From assembly GCF_001282785.1 (NCBI RefSeq), contig NZ_CVUA01000001.1:2480001-2544000 (forward strand): a stretch of 64,000 nt of DNA, read 5' to 3'. Positions 1-8,557 of the stretch are shown one piece after another; the first letter of the stretch is position 1; every line of letters starts with the position of its first letter. The notes beneath the pieces are model-generated. The model made no database searches. It was not told the origin of the DNA and saw nothing but the letters and a program-made list of their open reading frames with translations. Made by a program: the position numbers and the translations under genes. The DNA comes from Halolamina sediminis. GTDB lineage: Archaea; Halobacteriota; Halobacteria; Halobacteriales; Haloferacaceae.

Positions 1-3000
1 CCCTCGCGATGCCCCACGCCGATCGCGTCCCGCCCGTCGGGCGTCACTGTGTACAGCTTGTGGGGACGGCGACAGTCGACGCGCAAGAGCCCGTCATCCA
101 ACAGCTCCTGCACCTCGTCGGTGTCGATCCCGACGTAGGCCTCCAGGTTGGTCATCGAGTCCCAGACGGTGTCGTACTCCAGCTGGGCGTCGAAGCGCTG
201 CTGGTGGGCCATGTAGACGGCCGCGAGCAGTCGGAGCTGGGCATCGCTGTACGGGCTGGCCGCGCGTTCCCCACTCGTGAGCTGGAGATCGAGCGAGCAG
301 ATGGGGATGGCGGCCCGGTCGACGGCGTCGAGCGAGTGGTGGCACGCGATCGCCCGGCGCATCCCCTCAGGCGTGGCCGCGTAGCGGGTCTCACACGTGT
401 CACAGACGATCGGGTACGGCGGTTCGTCGATGTAGGAGAGGCAGTCGGGGAACCGCTCCGTATGCGGGATCGTAGCGGTCGCCGCCGCGAGCCCGGCGAC
501 CGATCCTTCGATCGGCCCCTCCACAGCCGCAGGATCCGTACTCCCGCTGGCTGTACGTCCCACGGCGACGCCCACTTCCTGCCGGGTCCGACTTTTCGCG
601 TCGTCGAACGCCTCCCTGAAGGCCGCCTCACGAGCGCCGGTGAGCGGGCTGTCACTCTCCGGGTGGCCAGCGGGGAGCGACGGCGACGTCACCGTGAACG
701 GCCGGGGGTGGCGGTCAGCGAACGGGGCTGCGGGACGGACCAACCACTCCCCACGCTGGAGGTCGCGAAGCCGGTCCGCGACCGCGTCCGCGTCGGCGTC
801 ACTCGTTGCGAGGCGCTCGGCCAGCCGACGATCGACGCCGACGGGGCCCGTGATGATGGTGCCCACGTCGTTGAGCAACTCCGCGTACACTCGTGGGTGG
901 GACTCTCTGAGCTGCTCGGGGAACTGCATCGCGAGCGTGAGCGCGAGACCGAACGCCCGGCCCTGCGAGAGCAGCGTGTCGAGGATGCCCGTCATCGCCA
1001 ACTCGGCCGCCTCCTCGATGTAGCAGTTCACGAGCGGGTGATCGGTCGCCGTGCCGAGGGCCTGCCGTCGTTGGAGGGCGCGCCAGAGCTGGGAGAGGAT
1101 CGCGATCGCCAGCAGCGTCCGCGAGCGGTCGCCGTAGCCCCGCAGGTCGAACACGATGACGCAGTCCTCATCGAGGGCGCTGCGGAGATCGAACGTCGCC
1201 GTGTCGTGCTGGGCCTCGAACAGCGGGGCGAGCCGGGTGTCGTTCGTGGCGATGCCGATCCGCCGGGTGACGGCGCTCATGATGGTGTCGAACGTCGTCG
1301 GGGCGTTGGCAGCCGTGCTCGCGAGCTTCTGGTGGAGCGCACCGTCGGAAACCGGCGGTGGGTTGCCGGTCTCGTGGAACTGCGCGGCGGCCGCTAGCAG
1401 CTCCTGCTGACTGATGCTGTCGGCGCCGTGGACGGGGTCGAACAGCGCGCGGACGAGCTGCTGGATCACCTCGACGGCCGCCTCCGCGCTGTAGAACTGC
1501 TCGTGGCCCATCGCCGCCGCCAGCAGGTCGATGTAGTGTTCGGCGACCGTATTGACGGCCCACTCGCGGTCCAAGCCCGCCTCGAGCAGCGGTTCGATCG
1601 TGAGGAACGGCAGCGCGGGCAGGTACTCGGTGCAGTCGAAGTAGTAGACGTCGTCTAAATCACCGTCCCGGGCGAACTGACCGCGGGCGTACTCGACCGG
1701 GGCGTCGTCGCCTTTCGCGTCGATATAGATCGTGGCACCGTCGGTCGCCCCGTGGTTCGTCAGGTGCATCGTCTGGCCGACCACGGTTTTGCCGGCGCCG
1801 GTCGCCCCGAACAACGCGGTATGCAGTGGCTGGATCGACGGCGGCAACGACAGCGTTGCGTCGAGCGGTTCTCGGTCGGCCGTTTTCGGGTGACCGACCG
1901 TCATTCCCGACTGGTCGAGATAGCGGTCGAGGACGGTCCGCGGCGGGAGTTCGATCCCCGTGCGGTCGGTTGGTGTCGGTTCGAGCGCCCGGCTGGCCGC
2001 GGGACCCAGTGCCGGGCCGTTCACGAGACAGAGTGCCGCGACAGCGCCTGGATCGGCGACGATGGCCGGGCTCGCGTTCGTCGTGCCCGGGATGACGTGG
2101 GTGAAGCGTGTCGGCGACTGGTGGGTCGTACGCTGGCAGAGAGCCGTGAACTGATCGTGGGCCGCATCGGCGCCGTACTCGTACTGCGTTGGCGTGATCC
2201 GATAGTCGTCGCCGCGAATAGCCTCGAACCCCGTCGCCACCGACTGGATCGTTTGGGTCGCGTTGGCGGCGTCACTGTCGAGGGCGACTGCCCGGGCGTT
2301 GACGGTAAACGATCGGCGGGCGTCGACCGTTTCGAGCGCCTCGATCCGCCGTCGGTTCGCTGGGGCGATCGACGTGTCCGTCGTGGGGTCGTCGGCCCCG
2401 TTTGTCGCCGTGTCCGTGTCGGCCGAGCCCGACGAGCCAAGGAGTGACTGCAGCAGCGCGTTGCGCCGCAGGTCGCTATTGAGTTCGAGATCGATGCTGC
2501 GGTCCTGCTTCGCCGCGTGCCAGTCGGGCCGCGGCGTCACCAGCAGTTGGACGAGCGCGGGCGCATCACTGGTCGCCAGCGCGTCGAGCAGGCTCGCGAG
2601 CGGCCAGTTGCCGGCCGCCGCCTTGTCTGTCTGTGGCGTATCGCCGACGGCGAACGCTGGGAGCGCGGGGAGCGGACACTGCCAGTCGGCCGGTCGATCC
2701 CCAACTCCCTTCCACTCGACGGCGGCGACGTCCCAGTCAGGTGCCCCCGAGTCGTCATCCGGGTCGGGGAGCGGCGGCGCATCGACGGCTGCGCGATACG
2801 TCGTGTCGGTCTCGACGAGGTCGACCGAATCCGGGAGTGTTTGTCGGAGCGTCCGTTTGACGGGGGCAAGTGGGCCGTCACAGCCCACGTACCACACGAT
2901 GTGGCGGTCGCCCGTGCTGTTGGCGGCACCAGTCGCGGCGAACAGCCACTCGTACGTCGGCGGATCTTCCCCGCCCGTCGTTCGGTGCAGTTGGGCGATC

Positions 3001-3089
3001 GCCCGTGGCACCTGCTCGGCGCGAAGCGGGTCGTCACTCGGCTGGACACGGAGATACGACCGTTCGGTCGTGAATTCGTTCGGGACCAT
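1..3089 (-). CDS. VirD4/TraG-like conjugative coupling ATPase (partial, C-terminus off left edge)
   Basis: The reverse strand is open from an ATG at 3089 to the window edge, about 1029 codons. An in-frame stop lies just upstream of that ATG, so the start is fixed. A Walker A motif GATGAGKT sits near residue 427. A second acidic motor motif (YIEEAAELA) lies near residue 688. About 420 residues precede the motor, with no obvious membrane span. This layout fits the VirD4/TraG/HerA class of hexameric DNA pumps that feed DNA to a type IV secretion channel. The visible C-terminal part looks like a winged-helix segment followed by a Cys-containing stretch (CDTCETRY). It is divergent from a TFB gene and about 20 kb from the VirB4/VirB6-like genes, so a role in conjugation is inferred. 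A related HerA-type DNA translocase is possible. Confidence 0.8.
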   Translation of the reverse strand, partial: MVPNEFTTERSYLRVQPSDDPLRAEQVPRAIAQLHRTTGGEDPPTYEWLFAATGAANSTGDRHIVWYVGCDGPLAPVKRTLRQTLPDSVDLVETDTTYRAAVDAPPLPDPDDDSGAPDWDVAAVEWKGVGDRPADWQCPLPALPAFAVGDTPQTDKAAAGNWPLASLLDALATSDAPALVQLLVTPRPDWHAAKQDRSIDLELNSDLRRNALLQSLLGSSGSADTDTATNGADDPTTDTSIAPANRRRIEALETVDARRSFTVNARAVALDSDAANATQTIQSVATGFEAIRGDDYRITPTQYEYGADAAHDQFTALCQRTTHQSPTRFTHVIPGTTNASPAIVADPGAVAALCLVNGPALGPAASRALEPTPTDRTGIELPPRTVLDRYLDQSGMTVGHPKTADREPLDATLSLPPSIQPLHTALFGATGAGKTVVGQTMHLTNHGATDGATIYIDAKGDDAPVEYARGQFARDGDLDDVYYFDCTEYLPALPFLTIEPLLEAGLDREWAVNTVAEHYIDLLAAAMGHEQFYSAEAAVEVIQQLVRALFDPVHGADSISQQELLAAAAQFHETGNPPPVSDGALHQKLASTAANAPTTFDTIMSAVTRRIGIATNDTRLAPLFEAQHDTATFDLRSALDEDCVIVFDLRGYGDRSRTLLAIAILSQLWRALQRRQALGTATDHPLVNCYIEEAAELAMTGILDTLLSQGRAFGLALTLAMQFPEQLRESHPRVYAELLNDVGTIITGPVGVDRRLAERLATSDADADAVADRLRDLQRGEWLVRPAAPFADRHPRPFTVTSPSLPAGHPESDSPLTGAREAAFREAFDDAKSRTRQEVGVAVGRTASGSTDPAAVEGPIEGSVAGLAAATATIPHTERFPDCLSYIDEPPYPIVCDTCETRYAATPEGMRRAIACHHSLDAVDRAAIPICSLDLQLTSGERAASPYSDAQLRLLAAVYMAHQQRFDAQLEYDTVWDSMTNLEAYVGIDTDEVQELLDDGLLRVDCRRPHKLYTVTPDGRDAIGVGHRE

Positions 3090-3222
3090 GGCTCTATCCT
3101 GCCACACGTCGAGGTAGTCGGCTGATTCGGCACCTAATTACGCCTGCTCAGATGTATATTCTTTCCCGAATCCCCGCGTTCAGTTATCGCGGCCGACACG
3201 ACCGGCGATCAGCACGCCGCAG

Positions 3223-3250
3223 TTTTTCGGCCCCTGGGAGGGGTGCGGGG
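3223..3250 (+). promoter_or_regulatory. T-run plus hairpin leader upstream of the TFB gene
   Basis: TTTTT at 3223-3227 is followed by the perfect hairpin CCCCTGGGAGGGG and then TGCGGGG. It ends 37 bases before the ATG of the TFB gene. The same layout recurs upstream of five other small genes in this element, near 13662, 14118, 14469, 17239 and 17662. Function is unknown: it may be a terminator plus a structured 5' leader. Confidence 0.4.
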
Positions 3251-3287
3251 CGCGCCGACGTGACGCGACCTCGTGCAGGTGAGTCCA

Positions 3288-4211
3288 ATGCCCACGAGCA
3301 ACATCTACGATCGCGGCTTCGACGAGGACGTCCAGTGTGGGACAAACACGCCGTGTCCGGAGTGCGGTGGAGAGGTGCGGACCAACACGGCCGAGACCGT
3401 CTGTGAGGACTGCGGCCTCGTGATCGACGACCAAGCGATCGATCACGGGCCGGAGTGGCACATCGACGACGAGGACGAACGAAAGCGGACTGGCGCGCCG
3501 CTGACTGCCGCTCGGCACGATCGGGGCCTTTCGACCCAGATCGGTTCGGGCCAGGACGCAGCCGGGCGCGACCTCGACCCGGAGAAGCGTCGCCGGCTCG
3601 CCCGACTGCGACGGGAGCACGCCCGCGGCCGGTGGCAGTCGACACAGGACCGGAACCTCGGCCACGGCCTCACGGAGATCCGGCGGATCGCGAGCGCACT
3701 CGGTCTGCCTGACACCGTGCGTGATCAGGCGTGTCAGCTGTTCCGGACGGCGCAGAACGACGGACTGCTGCCGGGGCGCTCGATCGAGGCGATGGCAGCG
3801 GCGAGCGTCTTCGCCGCCTGTCGCTGTAACGGCCACTCCCGACTCATGACCGACGTGGCGCCGGTCGCCCAGGTTGCGCAGGCACGTATCGAGAACGCCT
3901 ACCAAGTGCTGAACGAGGCACTCGAGCTCCCCACGTCGCCGATGGCGCCGCCGCAGTTCGTGCCACGGCTGGCGTCCGAGTTGGGGTGTACCGACGCTGT
4001 GCGACGCCAAGCGGCGCAGCTTGCCGAACAGGCCGTCGACGCCGGCGTCACGACTGGCGTGCATCCCGCTGGGTTCGCTGCTGCCTGCCTGTACATGGCT
4101 GCCTGTGCGAACAACGAGCCGTTGACGCAAGCTGATGCCGCAGCAGCGGCTGAAGTAACGGTTGAGACGGTCCGGAATCATCGCGATAGGCTGCTCTCCG
4201 TCGTTGAGTGA
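3288..4211 (+). CDS. tfb: Transcription initiation factor TFB (element-borne paralogue)
   Basis: This 307-residue protein opens with a zinc ribbon (C23, C26, C39, C42; CPECGG...CEDCG). Two cyclin-like repeats fill the rest, at about residues 115-205 and 210-300, as in archaeal TFB/eukaryotic TFIIB, which bridge TBP, the BRE element and RNA polymerase. The ATG at 3288 was chosen over a GTG at 3273 because it gives the usual short N-terminus before the zinc ribbon. Haloarchaea carry many TFB paralogues. This copy is divergent from the coupling ATPase gene and shares a long intergenic region with it, so it may direct transcription of element genes; that is inference. The linker after the zinc ribbon is charged and poorly conserved in appearance. 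Confidence 0.9.
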   Translation: MPTSNIYDRGFDEDVQCGTNTPCPECGGEVRTNTAETVCEDCGLVIDDQAIDHGPEWHIDDEDERKRTGAPLTAARHDRGLSTQIGSGQDAAGRDLDPEKRRRLARLRREHARGRWQSTQDRNLGHGLTEIRRIASALGLPDTVRDQACQLFRTAQNDGLLPGRSIEAMAAASVFAACRCNGHSRLMTDVAPVAQVAQARIENAYQVLNEALELPTSPMAPPQFVPRLASELGCTDAVRRQAAQLAEQAVDAGVTTGVHPAGFAAACLYMAACANNEPLTQADAAAAAEVTVETVRNHRDRLLSVVE

Positions 4212-4339
4212 GCGTCAAACTAGACACGTTGCGGTCGCCACGCGGTCAACTCCGTCGCCGATTGCCACCGTGCAGCGACGGGTGTGAACCGTGCTGGCAT
4301 CGCCGAACCGTTTTCCCATCTGGGGACAGAGGCACAGCC

Positions 4340-4942
4340 ATGACCGGTATCGAGCTACGAAACGACACCTTGGTTGTCGACCGAGCGCCAAACCGGCTTG
4401 ACGATCTGGCGATCGAGTTCTCCGAGATCCTCACTGACTTCGGCATCGATCACGTCTTCATCGCTGGGTACGTGTCGATTCTCGCCGGGCGTGCCCGTTC
4501 GACTGAAGATGTCGACGTTCTCATCGAAGCGATAGATTCCGAAACGGCCGAGCAACTCGCTGCGAGGCTTGACGCCGAGGGATTCTGGGGTGCCGCGATG
4601 CCGCTTTCGGCGCTGGACGAAATGCTCTCGCATGGCGATCCAATCTGGGTTGCCCCACAGGATCAAGTAACGCCACATCTCGAACTGAAGGTTGTTAGCG
4701 ACGAGTTCGATCGTGCCTCCCTGCAGAACGCCATCACCGCGCGTATCGGTGGGGCGGAAATCCCGATCGGGCCGCTCGAACTCCAGATCGCGTACAAACT
4801 GCACCTCGGTGCCCAGAAAGACCTCGAAGACGCTGTCCACCTGTATACCCTGTTTGAGCAAAGCCTTAGTGTCTCTCGGCTCGAAACGTGGGTAGACCGA
4901 CTCGAGGTCGACGCCGAGTATGCCCGACTCAAACGTGCCTGA
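4340..4942 (+). CDS. Nucleotidyltransferase-fold protein (DUF6036/AbiEii-like)
   Basis: The protein is about 200 residues. The segment GYVSILAGRARSTEDVDVLI near residues 47-66 matches the Gly-rich start of the nucleotidyltransferase fold, followed by a D-x-D pair that binds metal. A second acidic region follows (ELKVVSDEFDR). Such minimal transferases are common toxin components or nucleotidyl-transfer regulators in archaeal accessory DNA. The ATG at 4340 is preferred; an upstream GTG at 4208 would overlap the TFB stop and add residues without family features. The next gene starts 23 bases before this stop, which suggests translational coupling as in toxin-antitoxin pairs. No substrate can be assigned. 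Confidence 0.7.
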   Translation: MTGIELRNDTLVVDRAPNRLDDLAIEFSEILTDFGIDHVFIAGYVSILAGRARSTEDVDVLIEAIDSETAEQLAARLDAEGFWGAAMPLSALDEMLSHGDPIWVAPQDQVTPHLELKVVSDEFDRASLQNAITARIGGAEIPIGPLELQIAYKLHLGAQKDLEDAVHLYTLFEQSLSVSRLETWVDRLEVDAEYARLKRA

Positions 4943-5177
4943 CGATCTGGACGCGAAACACGCCCGCAACCACGAGCAGCGCATCGCCGCGATCAAACGC
5001 TGGGTGGCGTATATCGAGTCTGAACCCCCAGAGAAATGGGGACCCCAGCAGAACGCGGTCGTCAACGATCAACTCGAGGCCGCCCAGAGCGTCCAGATGT
5101 CGGCAGCGCACAAGCAGCACGTCACGGACGTGGCTGCGGAGATCGCTGATGCTGCTGACGATTCCGCCGACACCTAA
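4920..5177 (+). CDS. Small acidic partner protein, possible antitoxin
   Basis: This 85-residue acidic, helix-rich protein has no recognisable catalytic motif. Its ATG lies inside the end of the nucleotidyltransferase gene (23-base overlap), so the two are probably co-translated. Size, charge and coupling fit an antitoxin or regulatory partner, but I do not recognise the family and the function is inferred from context only. Confidence 0.6.
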   Translation: MPDSNVPDDLDAKHARNHEQRIAAIKRWVAYIESEPPEKWGPQQNAVVNDQLEAAQSVQMSAAHKQHVTDVAAEIADAADDSADT

Positions 5178-5601
5178 CTGAGCCTTCGTTCATCCGTAGC
5201 TGACGTGGCGCGCGAGAAAAAAACGGGCTCTCGTTGCGTTGCCGAACGCCGTCACTCGTCGCCGCTATTGGGCCGCCACCAGCGGCGCGCGACACCATCC
5301 GAGTGCCAGTTTCGCCGGGCTCCACGCCGATGCATCGGTACAGGAAACTATTCCGCAACACAAGAATTGAATCCGAAACTAGCCAACGACGTGTATGGCC
5401 AAGCCAGACGCCGCGGATGGCCCACCGCCCCGACACCTGGCGACGATGCATCGTGGCCTGCCGATCATCGCGAGGTCGTGACGCTCGTCCTCGACGAGAT
5501 CGAAGACCGGATCGCAACCCTGTGGGGCGAGTAACTTCGACGAGCACTTTCTGGATTCGAACCCCCGAGAATGTCTGAAACGGGCACTCGTCCGCGAACG
5601 C
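5178..5601. other. Intergenic stretch with no intact gene
   Basis: I see no convincing full gene here. A short coding-like tail ends at 5534 (in-frame VVTLVLDEIEDRIATLWGE before TAA) but lacks a credible start. It may be the remnant of a small gene. A T-loop-like string (GGATTCGAACCCCC) at about 5552-5565 does not fold as a tRNA. Confidence 0.4.
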
Positions 5602-5982
5602 GTGAGCCCCAAGCCCCCTCCACAGGCTCACAACGTACACACGGTAAAGGCTAAGTGTGTTAGCTCACACTGTACACATATCAGTAGCGAGAAGAAACGC
5701 GTCCAGTTTCGGGCGCCCCATCGGCTCGTCGACCGCGCCGATGCGCTCGCGGACGTTCTCGGCGAGGATCGCACGGATATCCTCGTGACCGCACTCCGAG
5801 AGTACCTCCAGGAGGCGGCCCACGACGACGCGCTCACACAGGAGATCGCGGCCGCCTACTATGACGACGAGATCTCCTTCGAGCAACTCAAAGCGCTCGT
5901 CGGCGCCGAGGAAGCGGCGAATTTCCAGGTGTTGAAACAGCAGTTGGACGAGGAGTTCATCGACGAGGTCGCTGACGCATAG
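5602..5982 (+). CDS. Antitoxin-like ribbon-helix-helix protein, start probably degraded
   Basis: From residue 28 the protein reads like haloarchaeal antitoxins (SSEKKRVQFRAPHRLVDRAD, then DRTDILVTALREYLQEA), a ribbon-helix-helix DNA-binding domain with an acidic C-terminal tail. The expected start Met falls on ATC at 5680-5682. The only in-frame start is a GTG at 5602, which adds 26 residues unlike the family. Just before the ATC is an operator-like sequence, GTGTG-N6-CACAC at 5655-5670 followed by TGTACA, where antitoxin self-repression sites normally sit. The natural start therefore appears lost by mutation. The stop is immediately followed by the PIN gene, which is itself broken. Confidence 0.6.
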   Translation: MSPKPPPQAHNVHTVKAKCVSSHCTHISSEKKRVQFRAPHRLVDRADALADVLGEDRTDILVTALREYLQEAAHDDALTQEIAAAYYDDEISFEQLKALVGAEEAANFQVLKQQLDEEFIDEVADA

Positions 5983-6495
5983 ATGTCCAGGCTTGTTGCA
6001 GACGCCTCTGCGCTCGTCAGCCTCGGGGTTGTCGCTACCGACGATCCAGACCCGCTGTCGATCTGCCTGTCTCACTACGAGGTTGTCGTCCCGATCGCGG
6101 TCGTCGAGGAACTCCAGGAGATCGCCTCGTACGATGACGTGCACGGTCGTGCTGCATCTATCGCCCTCGATTGAACCGAAGCGGTCGAGACACGGTCCGT
6201 TACCCTTGATGCCGAGTTTCCACTTGACGATGGCGAGAACGCAGCCGTCACGCTCGCGAACGACGTCGATGCCGAACTCTTGCTTTGTGATGAATTCACC
6301 CAGCTGGGGTTGATCCACGCATCGCTCGCAGATACCCGGCTTGTCACGACGCCGACGCTCCTCTCAGTGCTCGTTCGAACTGGCCAGCTAGCAACTGCCG
6401 ATGCACAGCGGCTCCTTGAAGCGATCAGCGATGCCCGTAGCTGGGACACAAACAGCTACGTCCAACGGGCCCGCTCGTTGTTCGAGGAGCCCTGA
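5983..6495 (+). pseudogene. PIN-domain toxin (VapC-like), interrupted by an in-frame TGA
   Basis: The frame opens with VADASALVSLGVV, a PIN-domain start with the first catalytic Asp. It runs 63 codons to a TGA at 6172-6174. The same frame then continues without a break to 6495, with typical PIN features (FPLDDGENAAVTLAND, then LLLCDE). No frameshift is needed, so this is a point nonsense mutation in a toxin of about 170 residues. The paired antitoxin upstream has also lost its normal start, consistent with joint decay. PIN toxins are Mg-dependent ribonucleases. Confidence 0.75.
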
Positions 6496-6540
6496 CCGGC
6501 GAATCAGACAGATGGCGATGGTCAACGCCAGCGCTGCACA

Positions 6541-6825
6541 GGAGTAGCTCCCCTGGCGATCCTCAACAACGACAGCCATCCGTTCGGGGACGAGGAGTAC
6601 ATGACGGTCACGGTGACGACGACGCCCCACGAGGAGGAGATTCCCCTCGACGACGCCGACTGGGCTGCGGGCGGGATACCCAGGCAGAGCGACGCCTCGC
6701 CGTGGGCAGTCGCGTCGCCAAAGCACGCCGCGATCGTTCGGCGGCAGGGTCGTCTCGAGGAGTCGTTCGTCCGGACCGTCGCCGACGCGCTCGGAACGTA
6801 TCTCGAACTCTCGGCCGAGGAATGA
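6541..6825 (+). pseudogene. C-terminal remnant of a PemK/MazF-like toxin
   Basis: The frame encodes APLAILNNDSHPFGDEEY and continues with VTVTTTPHEEEIPL, then a Trp/Gly segment and ASPWAVASPKHAAIVRRQGRL. This resembles the central and C-terminal parts of haloarchaeal PemK/MazF-type endoribonucleases. No start codon precedes the conserved part; an internal ATG at 6601 would give only 74 residues and split the first strand. The N-terminal third is therefore missing. It follows the broken PIN gene by about 45 bases, making this a patch of decayed toxin-antitoxin loci. The family call is from memory of similar sequences. Confidence 0.5.
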
Positions 6826-6997
6826 CTATTTTCACCGCCGTGTACGACATCCCGAAACCGTGCTCGCTGTCGACGGATTTCTCCCTGACGAGTTCGGCGG
6901 GACGAACTTCCCGCTGATTCAGCCACGGCATTGCCCGTACTGACCGATGCAGTAGGTTCTGGTCACATCTATCACGGCGGGGGGCCAACCACACGCT

Positions 6998-7780
6998 ATG
7001 AACCGGAACCGCAAAATCGCCGTCGGCGTCGTCGTCATCGGCATTGCCCTCCTGTACGGCCTAGTTGGCTACCACCCAGCGTCTGCCGGGACAGCGGCTC
7101 CGTTCGACGATGCTGAGCCGAACGGATCGTACACGTCGCACATGTCGCTCTCGACCAACGGGAACCATTTCGTCACCTACGATATTCGCACCGACGAACC
7201 CGACGGGCAGCTCCTCCTCACCGCCGCGTTCGAGAACGTGACGTACACGACGTACTGGCACCAGAACCGCTCCGTGACACGCTCAAAACCGGCGACCAGA
7301 ACCCAGTACGAACAAATGCTCCATCTCAGCGCGGACGAGCGGCTGGTGCGACAAGACAACGAGTCGATGACTGCCGTCGTGGTCGATACGGACGAAGACC
7401 CCCCGGGCGGCGGCCGTAGCCTCCTGCTGAGCGTCCTCGAGTATCCGGAGTACGAACATACCGGGACGACGACGTACGACAGCCGTGCGGTCGACGTCTA
7501 CACAGCCCAGAGCGGGTGGCACAACACCCACAATTTCGCGTCAGGGCGGACGGCGTACAACGTCGAGTCAGCATCAGGTGTTCTCTACGTCGACGCCGAT
7601 ACTGAGCAACTCCTCTACTCGAACGTCACCTTCCAGTTCGTCCGTGCGGCGACCTGGGGTGAGTACCTCGTGACCAAGTACGTCCGCGGTGAATCACCGA
7701 CGACGTCCATCGATGTCGCCGTCGATCCCGGCGCGACGAACGTCACCCGGCCCGGATGGGCGCCAGCCCAGTCTGAGTGA
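6998..7780 (+). CDS. Exported or membrane-anchored protein of unknown function
   Basis: This 260-residue protein begins MNRNRK followed by a hydrophobic stretch at about residues 7-24, a signal peptide or N-terminal anchor. The remainder is soluble, acidic and rich in Thr, Tyr and beta-type segments, with several N-x-S/T sequons (NVTY, NRSV, NESM, NVTF, NVTR) that could be glycosylated outside the cell. No lipobox Cys and no second membrane span are seen. Similar exported beta-rich proteins of unknown role are common in haloarchaea. The 170-base upstream region contains no intact gene. Confidence 0.7.
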   Translation: MNRNRKIAVGVVVIGIALLYGLVGYHPASAGTAAPFDDAEPNGSYTSHMSLSTNGNHFVTYDIRTDEPDGQLLLTAAFENVTYTTYWHQNRSVTRSKPATRTQYEQMLHLSADERLVRQDNESMTAVVVDTDEDPPGGGRSLLLSVLEYPEYEHTGTTTYDSRAVDVYTAQSGWHNTHNFASGRTAYNVESASGVLYVDADTEQLLYSNVTFQFVRAATWGEYLVTKYVRGESPTTSIDVAVDPGATNVTRPGWAPAQSE

Positions 7781-7934
7781 CCCTCCCACCCAGTCTTGAA
7801 CCGTCACCGTGACGATCTAGGTGCTTTCCACGATAACTGGACGCGCGACCTCGAGGAGCCCCTCGTTACGACGCCTGTAGAGTGACCCAAACACTCGTTA
7901 CTGTTTCGCTGTTAACTGTAATCAAGACCGAATC

Positions 7935-8516
7935 GTGTCACGCACCTCAAACCGCGCCGACGGCGACATCGTCCAGGACTTCCTCTCGGTCGCGGACCTC
8001 CTTGAGGAGCCACAGCTCGCCCAGCTGTACGCGTACCTTGCTCGGGAGGGGGAGGCGACCGTCCAAGACGTGATGGACGACCTCGAACTCGCCCAGGGGA
8101 CGGCCTACAGCTACGTCAACCGGCTCGTCGACGCCGGCGTCGTCGACGTCACCGACGACGAACAGCCACGCCGGTACGCCGCCCGGGAGATCGACCTAAC
8201 CGTGACGACGGCCGCCGGTGACCGCGAGTACACGATAACGCCGGTGCTCATCGACGCCGTCGGCCGTCGCGAGACGGACGCCGACATCGACACCTACATC
8301 GACCGCCACGGCGTCGCCGGCCTCGCGACCGCGCTTCCCTACGCGGTTGCTCGGGAGCGTGGGGAAGTGACCCACCGGCTGATGGCCGAGGATCTGGACA
8401 TCTCACCGCTGGCTGCGGAGATGATCCTCCAGGCGCTCCGGCCCGTCGTCCACGAGCACGACGACATCGAGGAGGCAGGGACCGGACTCGACGAGTTGGA
8501 CATCGACGAGTCCTGA
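7935..8516 (+). CDS. Helix-turn-helix transcriptional regulator (DUF7437-like)
   Basis: The N-terminal 90 residues form a winged helix (TVQDVMDDLELAQGTAYSYV, then NRLVDAGVVDV), and the acidic C-terminal half is probably helical. Start is the GTG at 7935. No ATG lies earlier in the frame, and the A+T-rich stretch around 7895-7925 could hold its promoter. Haloarchaea carry many such single-domain regulators, and I recall DUF7437 for this type. Targets are unknown. Confidence 0.7.
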   Translation: MSRTSNRADGDIVQDFLSVADLLEEPQLAQLYAYLAREGEATVQDVMDDLELAQGTAYSYVNRLVDAGVVDVTDDEQPRRYAAREIDLTVTTAAGDREYTITPVLIDAVGRRETDADIDTYIDRHGVAGLATALPYAVARERGEVTHRLMAEDLDISPLAAEMILQALRPVVHEHDDIEEAGTGLDELDIDES

Positions 8517-8557
8517 AGCGAGCGGCAGATCACGACTTGGCAACCCTTCCACCGCGC

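Noticed and set aside
9-1397. Long plus-strand frame of 462 codons
   Set aside because: It is the antisense shadow of the coupling ATPase gene. Its translation is Arg/Val-rich without motifs, while the reverse strand shows Walker motifs and typical acidic composition.
5545-5575. tRNA-like T-loop GGATTCGAACCCCC
   Set aside because: On the minus strand the T-stem would be GGGGG against CCAGA, which does not pair, and no acceptor or anticodon stem is present. It is at most a chance match or a tiny tRNA fragment.
5983-6495. Selenocysteine at TGA 6172
   Set aside because: No SECIS-like structure is evident and PIN proteins are not selenoproteins. Decay of the locus is simpler.
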